Part shown: piece by piece, positions 5,470-11,884 of the stretch | How positions within the stretch are numbered: position 1 is the first letter of the stretch | How the letters are laid out: each line of letters opens with the position of its first letter | DNA from: Betaproteobacteria bacterium | GTDB lineage: Bacteria; Pseudomonadota; Gammaproteobacteria; Burkholderiales; SG8-41 | NCBI GenBank assembly: GCA_021414185.1 | Contig: JAIOOZ010000499.1 | Coordinates: 1 to 11,884, forward strand | Direction: 5' to 3' | DNA length: 11,884 nucleotides | The notes under the pieces: model-generated | Told to the model about the DNA's origin: nothing | Databases searched by the model: none | Seen by the model: only the letters and a program-made list of their open reading frames with translations | Position numbers and translations under genes: made by a program

Positions 5470-7208
5470 TAACGGCGCTCCGGCGGCTGGAAGATGCCGA
5501 GATCGACCGGGATGCCGCGCGCCGCGAGGTCCTGGCAGAAATCCGGGATATTGCCGGTGGCCACGAAGCGGCCCTTGACCTTGCCGTTCGCGTCGTAACC
5601 GTCCTGCTTGAACAGGAAAATGTCCTGCAACTGCACGATGTCTCCTTCCATGCCCGTCACCTCGGTAATGTGGGTGACCTTGCGGCTGCCGTCGGGAAAA
5701 CGGCTTTGCTGCACTATCATGTGCACCGCGGACGCGATCTGCTCGCGGATCGCGCGCAGCGGCAAATCGAGTCCGGACATCAGCGTCATGACTTCCAGAC
5801 GCGCGATGCAATCGCGCGGCGTGTTGGCGTGGGCCGTGGTCAGCGAACCATCGTGACCGGTATTCATCGCCTGCAGCATGTCGAGCGCTTCGCCGCCGCG
5901 GCACTCGCCGACCACGATGCGGTCGGGCCGCATGCGCAGGCAGTTCTTGACGAGGTCGCGGATGCTGACGGCGCCCTTGCCTTCCGAATTTGGCGGCCGC
6001 GATTCGAGCGAAATCAGGTGCGGCTTGTTCAATTGCAACTCGGCGGCATCCTCCACCGTGACGATGCGTTCGTCGTCGGGAATATAATTCGACATCACGT
6101 TGAGCAGGGTTGTCTTGCCGGAACCCGTGCCGCCAGAAATCACGATGTTGGCTGCCTGCTCGACCGCGATCTTGAGGAAACTCATCATCTCCGCGGTCAC
6201 GGAGTTATAGTTGATCATGTCCTGGTCGACGAGTTTCGTTTTCGAAAATTTGCGGATAGTAATGTTGCAGCCCTTCAGGGCCAGCGGCGGAATGACGGCG
6301 TTGACGCGCGAGCCGTCTTTCAGTCGGGCATCGACCATAGGCGAGCTTTCGTCGATGCGCCGCCCGATCGGCGCGACGATGCGCTCGATGGCGCCCAACA
6401 CTGCCTGGTCGTTGCTGAAAGTGATGTCCGACTTGGTGAGCTGGCCTTTGCGTTCGACGTAGATTTCGTCAAAGCGGTTGACCATGATTTCACTGACCGA
6501 CGCATCGGCAAGCAGGTCCTCGAGCGGGCCCAGGCCCACGACTTCGTCGAGCACGTCCTTGGCAAGCCTGGCGCGATCAAGTTCAGCGGGCAACGAACGG
6601 TCGGCCGCGAGGATCTCGGCAATCATCGCCTGTGTGCTGGTGCGCAGCGCGTCTTCGCCCATGTGGCTCACGTCGAGGCGGCGCAAATCCATCTGGCTGA
6701 TCAGCTTGCTGTGCAGGTTGCGGCGCGCTTCGTTCATGGCGGCCACCAGGGGCGAGGCCGGCGCGGGTGCCGAGTGCGCAGCAGGCGGCGGCGCCGGAGC
6801 AGCTGCTGGCGCGGGGGCGCTCGCTTGCGGCTGCGGGGAAACCGGCGGTGCCGCCTGTTTAACCGGCGCCGGCGCGGCTGGCATCTCCACTGCGGGCGCG
6901 GCAGCCGGCGGCGCAGCGTCGGCCAGGACCTTGATGTTGTAATCGCCGACGCGGATGACATCCTCGGGCAGCAAGGGCCCGTACTGCTTGTCGATGATCT
7001 TGCCGTTGACTTCAGTCGCGCCCAGCGCGCCGTGATCTTCGACAAAGTAACCATCCGCGCGCCGATGGATGGTCGCATGGCGCTTGCCCACCGACCAGCC
7101 GCGTACCACAATCAGGTTGTCGTCGGCCTTGCCTATCGTGCAGGCGTCGATCTGGCAATCGACGCGGTTCTGCTGGCCCTTCGGAGATTTGACTTCAACG
7201 GAAAACAT
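5469..7208 (-). CDS. cpaF: CpaF/TadA-type secretion ATPase with N-terminal FHA domain
   Basis: This 579-residue cytoplasmic ATPase powers Tad pilus assembly. It has three parts. Residues 22-96 form an FHA domain (GKADDN at 26-31, RHATIH at 43-48, EVNGKII at 66-72). A Pro/Ala-rich linker spans 98-152. The CpaF ATPase core runs from about 160 to the end. In the core, GGTGSGKTT (359-367) is Walker A, TVEDAAEL (384-391) the Asp box, IVVGECRGGE (431-440) Walker B, and GHDGSLTTAHAN (451-462) the His box. All catalytic motifs are intact. Typical CpaF/TadA proteins lack the FHA part, although annotated CpaF-like proteins with FHA domains do exist. The FHA phosphothreonine-contact positions look degenerate (Lys27, Gly41, Lys42, Gly63 where Arg, Ser, Arg and Asn are expected). 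The ATG at 7208 follows AGGGAG with a CAAC spacer, 29 bases after cpaC. Confidence 0.95.
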   Translation of the reverse strand: MFSVEVKSPKGQQNRVDCQIDACTIGKADDNLIVVRGWSVGKRHATIHRRADGYFVEDHGALGATEVNGKIIDKQYGPLLPEDVIRVGDYNIKVLADAAPPAAAPAVEMPAAPAPVKQAAPPVSPQPQASAPAPAAAPAPPPAAHSAPAPASPLVAAMNEARRNLHSKLISQMDLRRLDVSHMGEDALRTSTQAMIAEILAADRSLPAELDRARLAKDVLDEVVGLGPLEDLLADASVSEIMVNRFDEIYVERKGQLTKSDITFSNDQAVLGAIERIVAPIGRRIDESSPMVDARLKDGSRVNAVIPPLALKGCNITIRKFSKTKLVDQDMINYNSVTAEMMSFLKIAVEQAANIVISGGTGSGKTTLLNVMSNYIPDDERIVTVEDAAELQLNKPHLISLESRPPNSEGKGAVSIRDLVKNCLRMRPDRIVVGECRGGEALDMLQAMNTGHDGSLTTAHANTPRDCIARLEVMTLMSGLDLPLRAIREQIASAVHMIVQQSRFPDGSRKVTHITEVTGMEGDIVQLQDIFLFKQDGYDANGKVKGRFVATGNIPDFCQDLAARGIPVDLGIFQPPERR

Positions 7209-7237
7209 GTTGCTCCCTGGAAGGCTCTGGAAATGGA

Positions 7238-8533
7238 TTAGTCGACGATGCCCTTGGGACCGAGCTGGCGCTGGAACTTGTCCTGCATGTCCTGCGCCTT
7301 CTCAAGACGCTCGCGATTGAGGGTCGACGAGGGATCGGTCACGATAGGGGTGACGAAAATCACGAGATCGGTGCGATTGTTGCGGAACTGGGTCGAGCGG
7401 AACAGCGCCCCCAGTATGGGGATATTGCTCAGGCCCGGCACCCGCGTGACGTCTTTTGCCAATTCGCTGTTGACGAGGCCGGAAATGACGATGGTCTGCC
7501 CGGCCTGCACGTTGACTTCGGAATCGGTTGCGCGCGTCAGGAACCCGGGGTTGCCTTGCACCGCCACCGAGTTGTCGATACTGCTGACCTCCGTCTTGAT
7601 CAATGTCGTGACATTGCCCTTGTCGTCGGCAACCGGGCTGATCGAAAGCTTGATGCCGTAGTCCTTGTAAGTGATGGTCGCAGGGGCAAATGCGGTTGCC
7701 GGCGTAATCAGCGGTATCTGTCCGCCGGCGAGGAACTTCGCTTCGCCGCCGCTGCGCGTGCTCAGCTCCGGGGTCGCCAGCACGTAGGCATCGCCGTTGT
7801 TGACGGCGAGATTGATCCGCGATGTGATCGCGGTGGTAATACCCAGGTACGGGCGGAACGACTGCACCGTCAATGGCAACGGCGACGGGAAGTTCGCCGG
7901 CGGCGTCGTCGGAATGCGGAACAGGTTATTGTTGGCAAGGTCGCCCGCAAAACCGGCGGCCGGTCCGTTTGCCGTCTGGTCCCACGCCACGCCGATGTTT
8001 TCGCTCAACGACTTCTTCATCTCGACGATCTGCACTTTCATGTAGATCATGCGCTTCATCGTGACTTCTTCTTCGCGCACCAGGTTCAATGTCTGCGGAA
8101 AAAGCTTCACGATTGCATCGATGCGCGACAAATTCGCCTTGGTCGCAGTGCCGGTCACGATGACGCTGTCGCCGGCGCGCTCCACGGTCAGGCCCGGCAT
8201 CGTGGTGAGCAGCGTGGTGAGCCGCTTCTGGGTGCTCGCGCCGTCGCTCGCCGAGACATTGACGTCGAACATCGATTGCTTGCCGTCCGTAGTCCAGACA
8301 AAAAGACTGGTGCGCCCCGGCGCCTCCGCCAGCAGCAGCAATTCGTTCTCGAGCACATTCGCGGTGATCAGCTTGCCGTTGCCGACTGCCACGCGCTGTA
8401 TCTTGGAGAGCGGCAGGGTCCGCACCTCGCCGACATATAGATTGATCGGCACCACCTCGTCAGCGGCGTGCACGCATGGCAGCAGACAGAAAAAGGAGAG
8501 AATGGCGGCAAGCAGCTTTAAACGAGTAATCAT
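7238..8533 (-). CDS. cpaC: Tad pilus secretin CpaC/RcpA
   Basis: This 431-residue outer-membrane secretin forms the channel for the pilus. A signal peptide covers about 1-23 (cleavage near VHA|ADE). A pilus-formation N-terminal domain spans about 28-96, and a BON-like segment about 97-150 (LTVERAGDSVIVTGTATK at 115-132). The secretin core occupies about 235-400, with the family signature VPGLSNIPILGALFRS (365-380) and LVIFVTPIV (390-398). The length is slightly short for CpaC but all expected parts are present. The C-terminal 30 residues are polar and charged. The ATG at 8533 lies 22 bases after the cpaB stop, with GGA about eight bases before it. The next gene is cpaF directly; the cpaE/tadZ gene often found here is absent. 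Confidence 0.94.
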   Translation of the reverse strand: MITRLKLLAAILSFFCLLPCVHAADEVVPINLYVGEVRTLPLSKIQRVAVGNGKLITANVLENELLLLAEAPGRTSLFVWTTDGKQSMFDVNVSASDGASTQKRLTTLLTTMPGLTVERAGDSVIVTGTATKANLSRIDAIVKLFPQTLNLVREEEVTMKRMIYMKVQIVEMKKSLSENIGVAWDQTANGPAAGFAGDLANNNLFRIPTTPPANFPSPLPLTVQSFRPYLGITTAITSRINLAVNNGDAYVLATPELSTRSGGEAKFLAGGQIPLITPATAFAPATITYKDYGIKLSISPVADDKGNVTTLIKTEVSSIDNSVAVQGNPGFLTRATDSEVNVQAGQTIVISGLVNSELAKDVTRVPGLSNIPILGALFRSTQFRNNRTDLVIFVTPIVTDPSSTLNRERLEKAQDMQDKFQRQLGPKGIVD

Positions 8534-8555
8534 TTCGTTGGTCCAGTCCTATCGA

Positions 8556-9659
8556 TCAGGGGCGGCGCTGCTCAGCGCCGTAAGACCCGCTGCCGCTCAT
8601 GCCCGCAGCAGGGGGGACGGTAAACGGCACGTTGCCGAGTCCGGGAATATTGACCTGTCCGGTTCCTACCGGAGCCGGAACTCCTGCCGCGGGTGCAGCA
8701 GCCCCCGGGGCAGTGCCACCCAGCGGATTAGTCATGTTGACATTCACTGTGGTACCCACCCCGCTGCCGCCCTTGCCGCCGATGATGAATTCGACAGTAG
8801 GCGGCAGAGCTTCCGCCTGCGTCTGCCCTTTTTTGCCGGGAACGCCGGGGGTATAACCCCGCAGCAAAGATTGGCTGTTTACCTTGGCGAGCGGATCCAT
8901 GCGCTGATCTTCGTCGTTGCGCAGCACCGCCCTGATCTTGCCGAGTTGCTGCGCCAGCGCGATGCGCGCGGCCTCCTCGGGAGTCACTTCGAATGTGAAA
9001 TTGCTGTAACGCTGCGGCGTACTGCCGCCGGGGCCACCCGGCCCGGGCGCCGGAGTGCCTTTCGCGTCCGCACTGCGGGCAATGATCTGCCCGGTCGCCA
9101 GCACTTTGACCTTCTGCAGCAACGAGACGATTTGTTGCCCGCCATTCGTATCACTCGGATCCGGCACGATCAGCATGAGGTCGACAAGGTTGCCCGGCCG
9201 CACCATCTGCGATACCGAATTGATCTCGTCGACGTCTATGGTGATGGCGCGCGTGCCCTGCGGCAGCGCTTCGGCGAAATCCTTGGCCCGGATGTCCAGG
9301 TCCGAGCGCCGCAACGGCCGCCCGCCCTCGACTGCGCGCGCCAACTTGAGGCCGTCAACCTTGTCGAAGTCGCTCAACGGCACGGTTTCCCCATCGTAGA
9401 CCAGGTCTTCGAGAATTTCGCGCTTGACCAGGTTGTCGGCGCCGATCACCGTTCCCTTGGGCAGATTGCGCGCCACCGCGATGACGTCCACCGTATTGCC
9501 GCCGCTCGCGCGTTTCTTGACCTCTGCTTCGATTCGCTGCTCTCGCACCTTCAGATATTGCAGGGTCACCCAGGTAGCGGCGAGCCCCAGCAGGATAGCA
9601 GCGCCCAGCAGCAACCACATACGGTTGATACGCGACAGCAGAATTCGAATAATTCGCAT
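8556..9659 (-). CDS. cpaB: Tad pilus assembly protein CpaB/RcpC
   Basis: This is a 367-residue inner-membrane-anchored periplasmic protein that works with the secretin. One membrane helix lies at about 14-31, followed by a short coiled stretch. A SAF domain sits at about 57-118 (VDVIAVARNLPKGTVI at 57-72; GGRPLRRSDL at 112-121). The CpaB/RcpC domain follows, with RAITIDVDEINSVSQMVRPG (137-156) and LVDLMLIV (158-165). A Pro/Gly insertion at 202-214 and a long C-terminal tail rich in Pro, Gly and Ala (about 268-367) are not part of the core domain. CpaB proteins are thought to bind peptidoglycan or stabilise the secretin. The ATG at 9659 is seven bases from the pilin gene stop with only a weak GAG ribosome site, so translation may be re-initiation. 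Confidence 0.92.
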   Translation of the reverse strand: MRIIRILLSRINRMWLLLGAAILLGLAATWVTLQYLKVREQRIEAEVKKRASGGNTVDVIAVARNLPKGTVIGADNLVKREILEDLVYDGETVPLSDFDKVDGLKLARAVEGGRPLRRSDLDIRAKDFAEALPQGTRAITIDVDEINSVSQMVRPGNLVDLMLIVPDPSDTNGGQQIVSLLQKVKVLATGQIIARSADAKGTPAPGPGGPGGSTPQRYSNFTFEVTPEEAARIALAQQLGKIRAVLRNDEDQRMDPLAKVNSQSLLRGYTPGVPGKKGQTQAEALPPTVEFIIGGKGGSGVGTTVNVNMTNPLGGTAPGAAAPAAGVPAPVGTGQVNIPGLGNVPFTVPPAAGMSGSGSYGAEQRRP

Positions 9660-9666
9660 TGGTTAC

Positions 9667-9894
9667 TCAGAAGGGGGTAATGGTGGTTGAAAATGAAACT
9701 GCGTAGGCAAATCCGTTATAAAAGGTCTTCATCGCATTTGCAAGCTTGACGATGGCGACATCGCCATTCTCGTCGGGAATCAGCAGCACCATGGCGGCGA
9801 AAACGACCACGATCGTATATTCGGCCGACGCCTGCCCAAGCTGCCGGCAGCAGCGTTGCGCAGCGCGCATTCCAATGTTGGCATTCACCTGCAT
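9667..9894 (-). CDS. Small Flp-like type IVb prepilin
   Basis: This is a 75-residue protein with a leader ending in Gly20, then QASAEY (Glu at +5, Tyr at +6) and a hydrophobic run TIVVVFAAMVLLIP (27-40). The arrangement and size (55 residues when mature) fit Flp-type pilins, which are processed by TadV/CpaA and polymerise into the fibre. The hydrophobic run is shorter than usual and broken by Pro40 and the acidic DENGD (41-45), so it may be a minor pilin, with the major Flp encoded elsewhere. The first ATG (9894) has an AGGAATT ribosome site that includes the stop codon of the gene before. A second in-frame ATG at 9870 would leave a 12-residue leader. It lies between the periplasmic protein gene and cpaB, with no terminator behind it. 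Confidence 0.82.
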   Translation of the reverse strand: MQVNANIGMRAAQRCCRQLGQASAEYTIVVVFAAMVLLIPDENGDVAIVKLANAMKTFYNGFAYAVSFSTTITPF

Positions 9895-9902
9895 AATTCC
9901 TA
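9895..9902 (-). promoter_or_regulatory. Ribosome binding site of the Flp-like gene overlapping the upstream stop codon
   Basis: On the minus strand TAGGAATT (9902-9895) directly precedes the ATG at 9894-9892. The TAG is the stop codon of the preceding gene and also part of the AGGA Shine-Dalgarno element, so ribosomes ending that gene land on the pilin start site. Confidence 0.65.
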
Positions 9903-10619
9903 GGGTTTATCCATCATGTTGACCAATACGCTGCTGCCCTCGCCGCTGCGCGAGATAGTCATGCTGGTTTCATTCAGCCCGCGTTTCAATGTCAGGGTAT
10001 AAGCCTCGCCGTTGCCGCCGCGCATCCGCATGCCATGGTCGGCGATAACACGCCATCCATCGCCCTCCAAATTGCGCCGGTAGAATTCCGCGTTTGTGGC
10101 GGGCGAGTACGCATTCATCAGCAAGATCGTGCGGCCGGGTTTTCCGGGATCGCGATGACTGATGTCGTTCACGACATTGCTGCCGGACATCATCGGAAAA
10201 CCCTTGCCGGCGTCGCGCGCCAGGCCCGGATCCTGCAACTGGCTCACGCCCAGCAAGCCGGTCGCACCGCTGCCGGTGGCCGCGCGCTGGACCTGTACCG
10301 TATAAAAACAGCGCTCGCGCAACACTGCGATCACCTTCCAATCCCCCACTTCGTATTCAATGGCGCCGAGTCGTTTCTCGGTTGCCTTCCATTCGCGCCG
10401 GTAGTAGGCAAGTATGGCCTGCATGTTTTCGCCGCTGTCGAAGCGCCGTACCTGCATCGGCAGCCCGTTGTAGAGCATGTCCGGGGCGACCCATGTCAGC
10501 TTGAATTCGGGCGTCGGGAACGGTGCGCAGTCCAGCCGCGGCTCGTCGGCCAAAGCGTACGGGCAGACTGCCGCCAGCAGCACGGCCATCAACCAGCGTA
10601 TATGCGAAATGCGTCCCAT
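9900..10619 (-). CDS. Exported protein of unknown family in the Tad operon, probable internal duplication
   Basis: I do not recognise this 239-residue protein. Residues 1-24 are a clear signal peptide (RISHIR, hydrophobic core, cleavage after YALA before DEP), so it is periplasmic or surface-exposed. Cys31 and Cys104 could pair. Two halves resemble each other: about 50-111 (LPMQVRRFDS, AILAYYRREW, GDWKVI) and about 142-223 (RTILLMNAYS, NAEFYRRNLEGDGWRVI, then a beta-rich end). Each half has a Tyr-Arg-Arg helix followed by Trp-(Lys/Arg)-Val-Ile. The halves are joined by a Gly-rich linker (about 114-141). The ATG at 10619 follows AGGGAG closely and lies 32 bases after the tadE-like gene. A longer in-frame reading overlaps that gene and would bury the signal peptide. 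Its place just before the pilin suggests a pilus accessory role. Confidence 0.82.
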   Translation of the reverse strand: MGRISHIRWLMAVLLAAVCPYALADEPRLDCAPFPTPEFKLTWVAPDMLYNGLPMQVRRFDSGENMQAILAYYRREWKATEKRLGAIEYEVGDWKVIAVLRERCFYTVQVQRAATGSGATGLLGVSQLQDPGLARDAGKGFPMMSGSNVVNDISHRDPGKPGRTILLMNAYSPATNAEFYRRNLEGDGWRVIADHGMRMRGGNGEAYTLTLKRGLNETSMTISRSGEGSSVLVNMMDKP

Positions 10620-10651
10620 CACTCCCTGCCCTGTCTCACCACGCGGCGCCG

Positions 10652-11500
10652 CTACTTCAGACGATCGTCGGGCACCACATCGGGTTGAATTTCTCCGCCG
10701 AACTTGAGCCAATCCGGCATCAGTTCAGGCGCGATCACCGTAAATATGTATTGCGCAATAGTCAGAATGGTCTTGAGCGGGTCGCGCTGCGAAACCGACG
10801 TCGGGGTCAGACCCTCGACCTGAGCCTTGACATTATCGGGGCCGTTGGCGCTCCAGCCGTTGGCCACCAGCACATTGGTCATGCGAAACGCCGGCGTGCC
10901 CGATGAAGTCGACGTGTTGCTCATGACGTTGCGGATCGGCAACGTCGCCACGGTCTGCACGTTGACGGTCGAAGTGTAAAGGCTTTTCATGTCGAGTTCG
11001 AATTTCGAACCCAGTATGGCGTCGACGACGTTGACGACGTTGACCACCGGCGTCAGGATGGCGTCCATGGTGCCCGGCGTCTGGGTGCGCGCCGCGGCCT
11101 GCGTCACGTCCGAATCGTAGCTGGCGAGCATCGGGTTGCCGGCGCGATCACGCCACAGCGGCTTGACGCCCGCCGGCCCGCCCCAGCCGGTCGCGCTGCC
11201 TTGAGCACTCTGCAGTTTGGCCGTCGCCGTGTCGGAGAAAAAACGCTGCTGCACTTCGCGCTGAATTTGCAGGTCATCCTTTGCGCCGGCGGCCCAGTCG
11301 GAACTGCCAAACCACACCGTGCGCTCCCACGCTGCATAGCGGGCAGCCTGGATCGCAGACGCCTTCATGTCGAAGTACTTGCCCAGCAGCGGAATGATCA
11401 GGAACAGCGGCAGCAACACCGTCGCAGCGGCGATCGTAAACTCGACCAGCGCCTGACCGGACTGCGCTGAAATACGGCGGGGCTGCGGTTTCGTATGCAT
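10652..11500 (-). CDS. TadE/TadG-like pseudopilin
   Basis: This 282-residue protein has a basic leader ending in Gly15, then QALVEF (Glu at +5, Phe at +6) and a hydrophobic helix (about 21-40). This is the type IVb prepilin pattern shared with the TadE-like protein at the other end of the operon. The helix continues into an amphipathic stretch containing ARYAAWERTVW (53-63). The remaining 220 residues have no cysteine and no recognisable enzyme motif. It is probably a minor pilin or an anchored assembly factor; which of TadE, TadF or TadG it corresponds to cannot be told by eye. The ATG at 11500 is three bases after the preceding stop with a weak AGAG site, so it may depend on coupling. Confidence 0.83.
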   Translation of the reverse strand: MHTKPQPRRISAQSGQALVEFTIAAATVLLPLFLIIPLLGKYFDMKASAIQAARYAAWERTVWFGSSDWAAGAKDDLQIQREVQQRFFSDTATAKLQSAQGSATGWGGPAGVKPLWRDRAGNPMLASYDSDVTQAAARTQTPGTMDAILTPVVNVVNVVDAILGSKFELDMKSLYTSTVNVQTVATLPIRNVMSNTSTSSGTPAFRMTNVLVANGWSANGPDNVKAQVEGLTPTSVSQRDPLKTILTIAQYIFTVIAPELMPDWLKFGGEIQPDVVPDDRLK

Positions 11501-11503
11501 GCT

Positions 11504-11884
11504 CTAATTCACCCAACTCTCGAACGGACTGCCGTCCCAGGCCGACTTGATGGCGTCGAAACTCAGGCCCTGCCAAAACAGCGACACGGCCTGCTCCGCG
11601 AAACTGTTCGGCAACAGCCGTGCCTGCCAATAGGGGCTGTAAAGGCTTCCATACTCTGCCTTGCCGTCGCCGCGTCCGAACAAATCGCCCGGACGCGCAA
11701 AATACGCTTCGGATTTCGCCAGAGCGCGCATGCAGTTGGTGGCCGTGCCATCGCCGATGTCGAGGTTGCCGGGGCCGAACGCGGCAGTGACTTGCGGGCC
11801 AGTACGCGCGACGCTGGAAGTAAGACTGCAATAGACCATACCCGAGTCAGTCGCGCCACCCCGTCCTATGCGCAGCTGGCCGGT
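11504..11884 (-). CDS. C-terminal 126 residues of an unidentified protein (5' end outside window)
   Basis: The frame is open from the right edge to the TAG at 11506-11504. The ATG at 11839 is internal, since the reading continues through 15 more codons to the edge. The visible part is soluble and mixed in composition, with a segment YSPYWQARLLPNSF and an aromatic C-terminus (WDGSPFESWVN). It has no membrane helix and no motif I can assign with certainty. It lies three bases before the TadE-like gene and in the same direction, so it belongs to the Tad operon. A TadG-like or other pseudopilin-associated protein is a plausible guess from position only. Confidence 0.75.
   Translation of the reverse strand, partial: TGQLRIGRGGATDSGMVYCSLTSSVARTGPQVTAAFGPGNLDIGDGTATNCMRALAKSEAYFARPGDLFGRGDGKAEYGSLYSPYWQARLLPNSFAEQAVSLFWQGLSFDAIKSAWDGSPFESWVN

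Noticed and set aside
4618..5904. Longer N-terminal reading for tadB (428 codons)
   Set aside because: The extra 145 codons overlap cpaF out of frame and look random. The ATG at 5469 gives a proper membrane N-terminus and a TAATG junction. The same reasoning shortens tadC, the TPR lipoprotein, tadE and the 9900-10619 gene.
5670..7241. 523-codon + strand open frame opposite cpaF
   Set aside because: The His/Arg/Asp-rich translation is typical of the reverse complement of a GC-rich gene. The minus strand has intact Walker and FHA motifs.
8534..8555. Possible separate promoter before cpaC
   Set aside because: The 22-base gap has no recognisable -35/-10 pair and only a ribosome site. The ATCGAT palindrome there is likely chance.
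8049..9680. 543-codon + strand open frame opposite cpaC/cpaB
   Set aside because: It is antisense to two clearly recognised Tad genes and has no domain likeness. Long antisense frames are common in GC-rich DNA.
10643..10652. Perfect 10-bp palindrome GCGGCGCCGC in the gap before the periplasmic protein gene
   Set aside because: It is too short and loop-free for a terminator, and there is no T tract. Such palindromes are expected by chance in GC-rich DNA, and part of it belongs to the preceding stop region.

Overview
The window looks like chromosomal DNA of a high-GC Gram-negative proteobacterium. The gene content and style best suit a betaproteobacterium (Burkholderiales or a relative), but this is an inference from general resemblance. 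A secretin and a lipobox-bearing lipoprotein show that an outer membrane is present. No RNA gene, insertion sequence, CRISPR array or integrase was seen.

Layout. Positions 1-1935 (+ strand) are the C-terminal part of a very large, low-complexity, repeat-built protein whose start lies left of the window. A 91-base convergent gap (1936-2026) holds a GC-rich hairpin that could stop transcription from both sides. Everything from 2027 to the right edge is one minus-strand operon for a Tad/Flp (type IVb) pilus, read from right to left: an unidentified protein cut by the right edge (11504-11884); a long TadE-like pseudopilin (10652-11500); a periplasmic protein of unknown family with a probable internal duplication (9900-10619); a small Flp-like prepilin (9667-9894); CpaB/RcpC (8556-9659); the secretin CpaC/RcpA (7238-8533); a CpaF/TadA ATPase with an N-terminal FHA domain (5469-7208); TadB (4618-5469); TadC (3734-4618); a DUF192 protein (3381-3737); a TadD-like TPR lipoprotein (2878-3384); and a second long TadE-like pseudopilin (2027-2881).

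How the genes work together. Three proteins carry a type IVb prepilin leader (Gly, then Glu at +5) and would be pilin or minor pilins. CpaF hydrolyses ATP to drive the TadB/TadC inner-membrane platform. CpaB and the TPR lipoprotein support the CpaC secretin, through which the fibre leaves. The first half of the operon has gaps of 3-32 bases. From cpaF onward every gene overlaps the next by 1-4 bases, with TTG, GTG and GTG starts for the last three, which implies translational coupling.

What stands out. There is no CpaE/TadZ between the secretin and the ATPase, where it often sits, and no prepilin peptidase in the window. The ATPase instead carries an FHA domain whose phosphothreonine-contact positions look degenerate. 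A DUF192 gene is locked into the operon by overlaps on both sides. The periplasmic protein before the pilin gene is not one of the standard Tad parts. The convergent repeat protein has eight near-exact 84-bp tandem units. I see a variant Tad system with some accessory parts of unknown role, not a wholly unknown machine.
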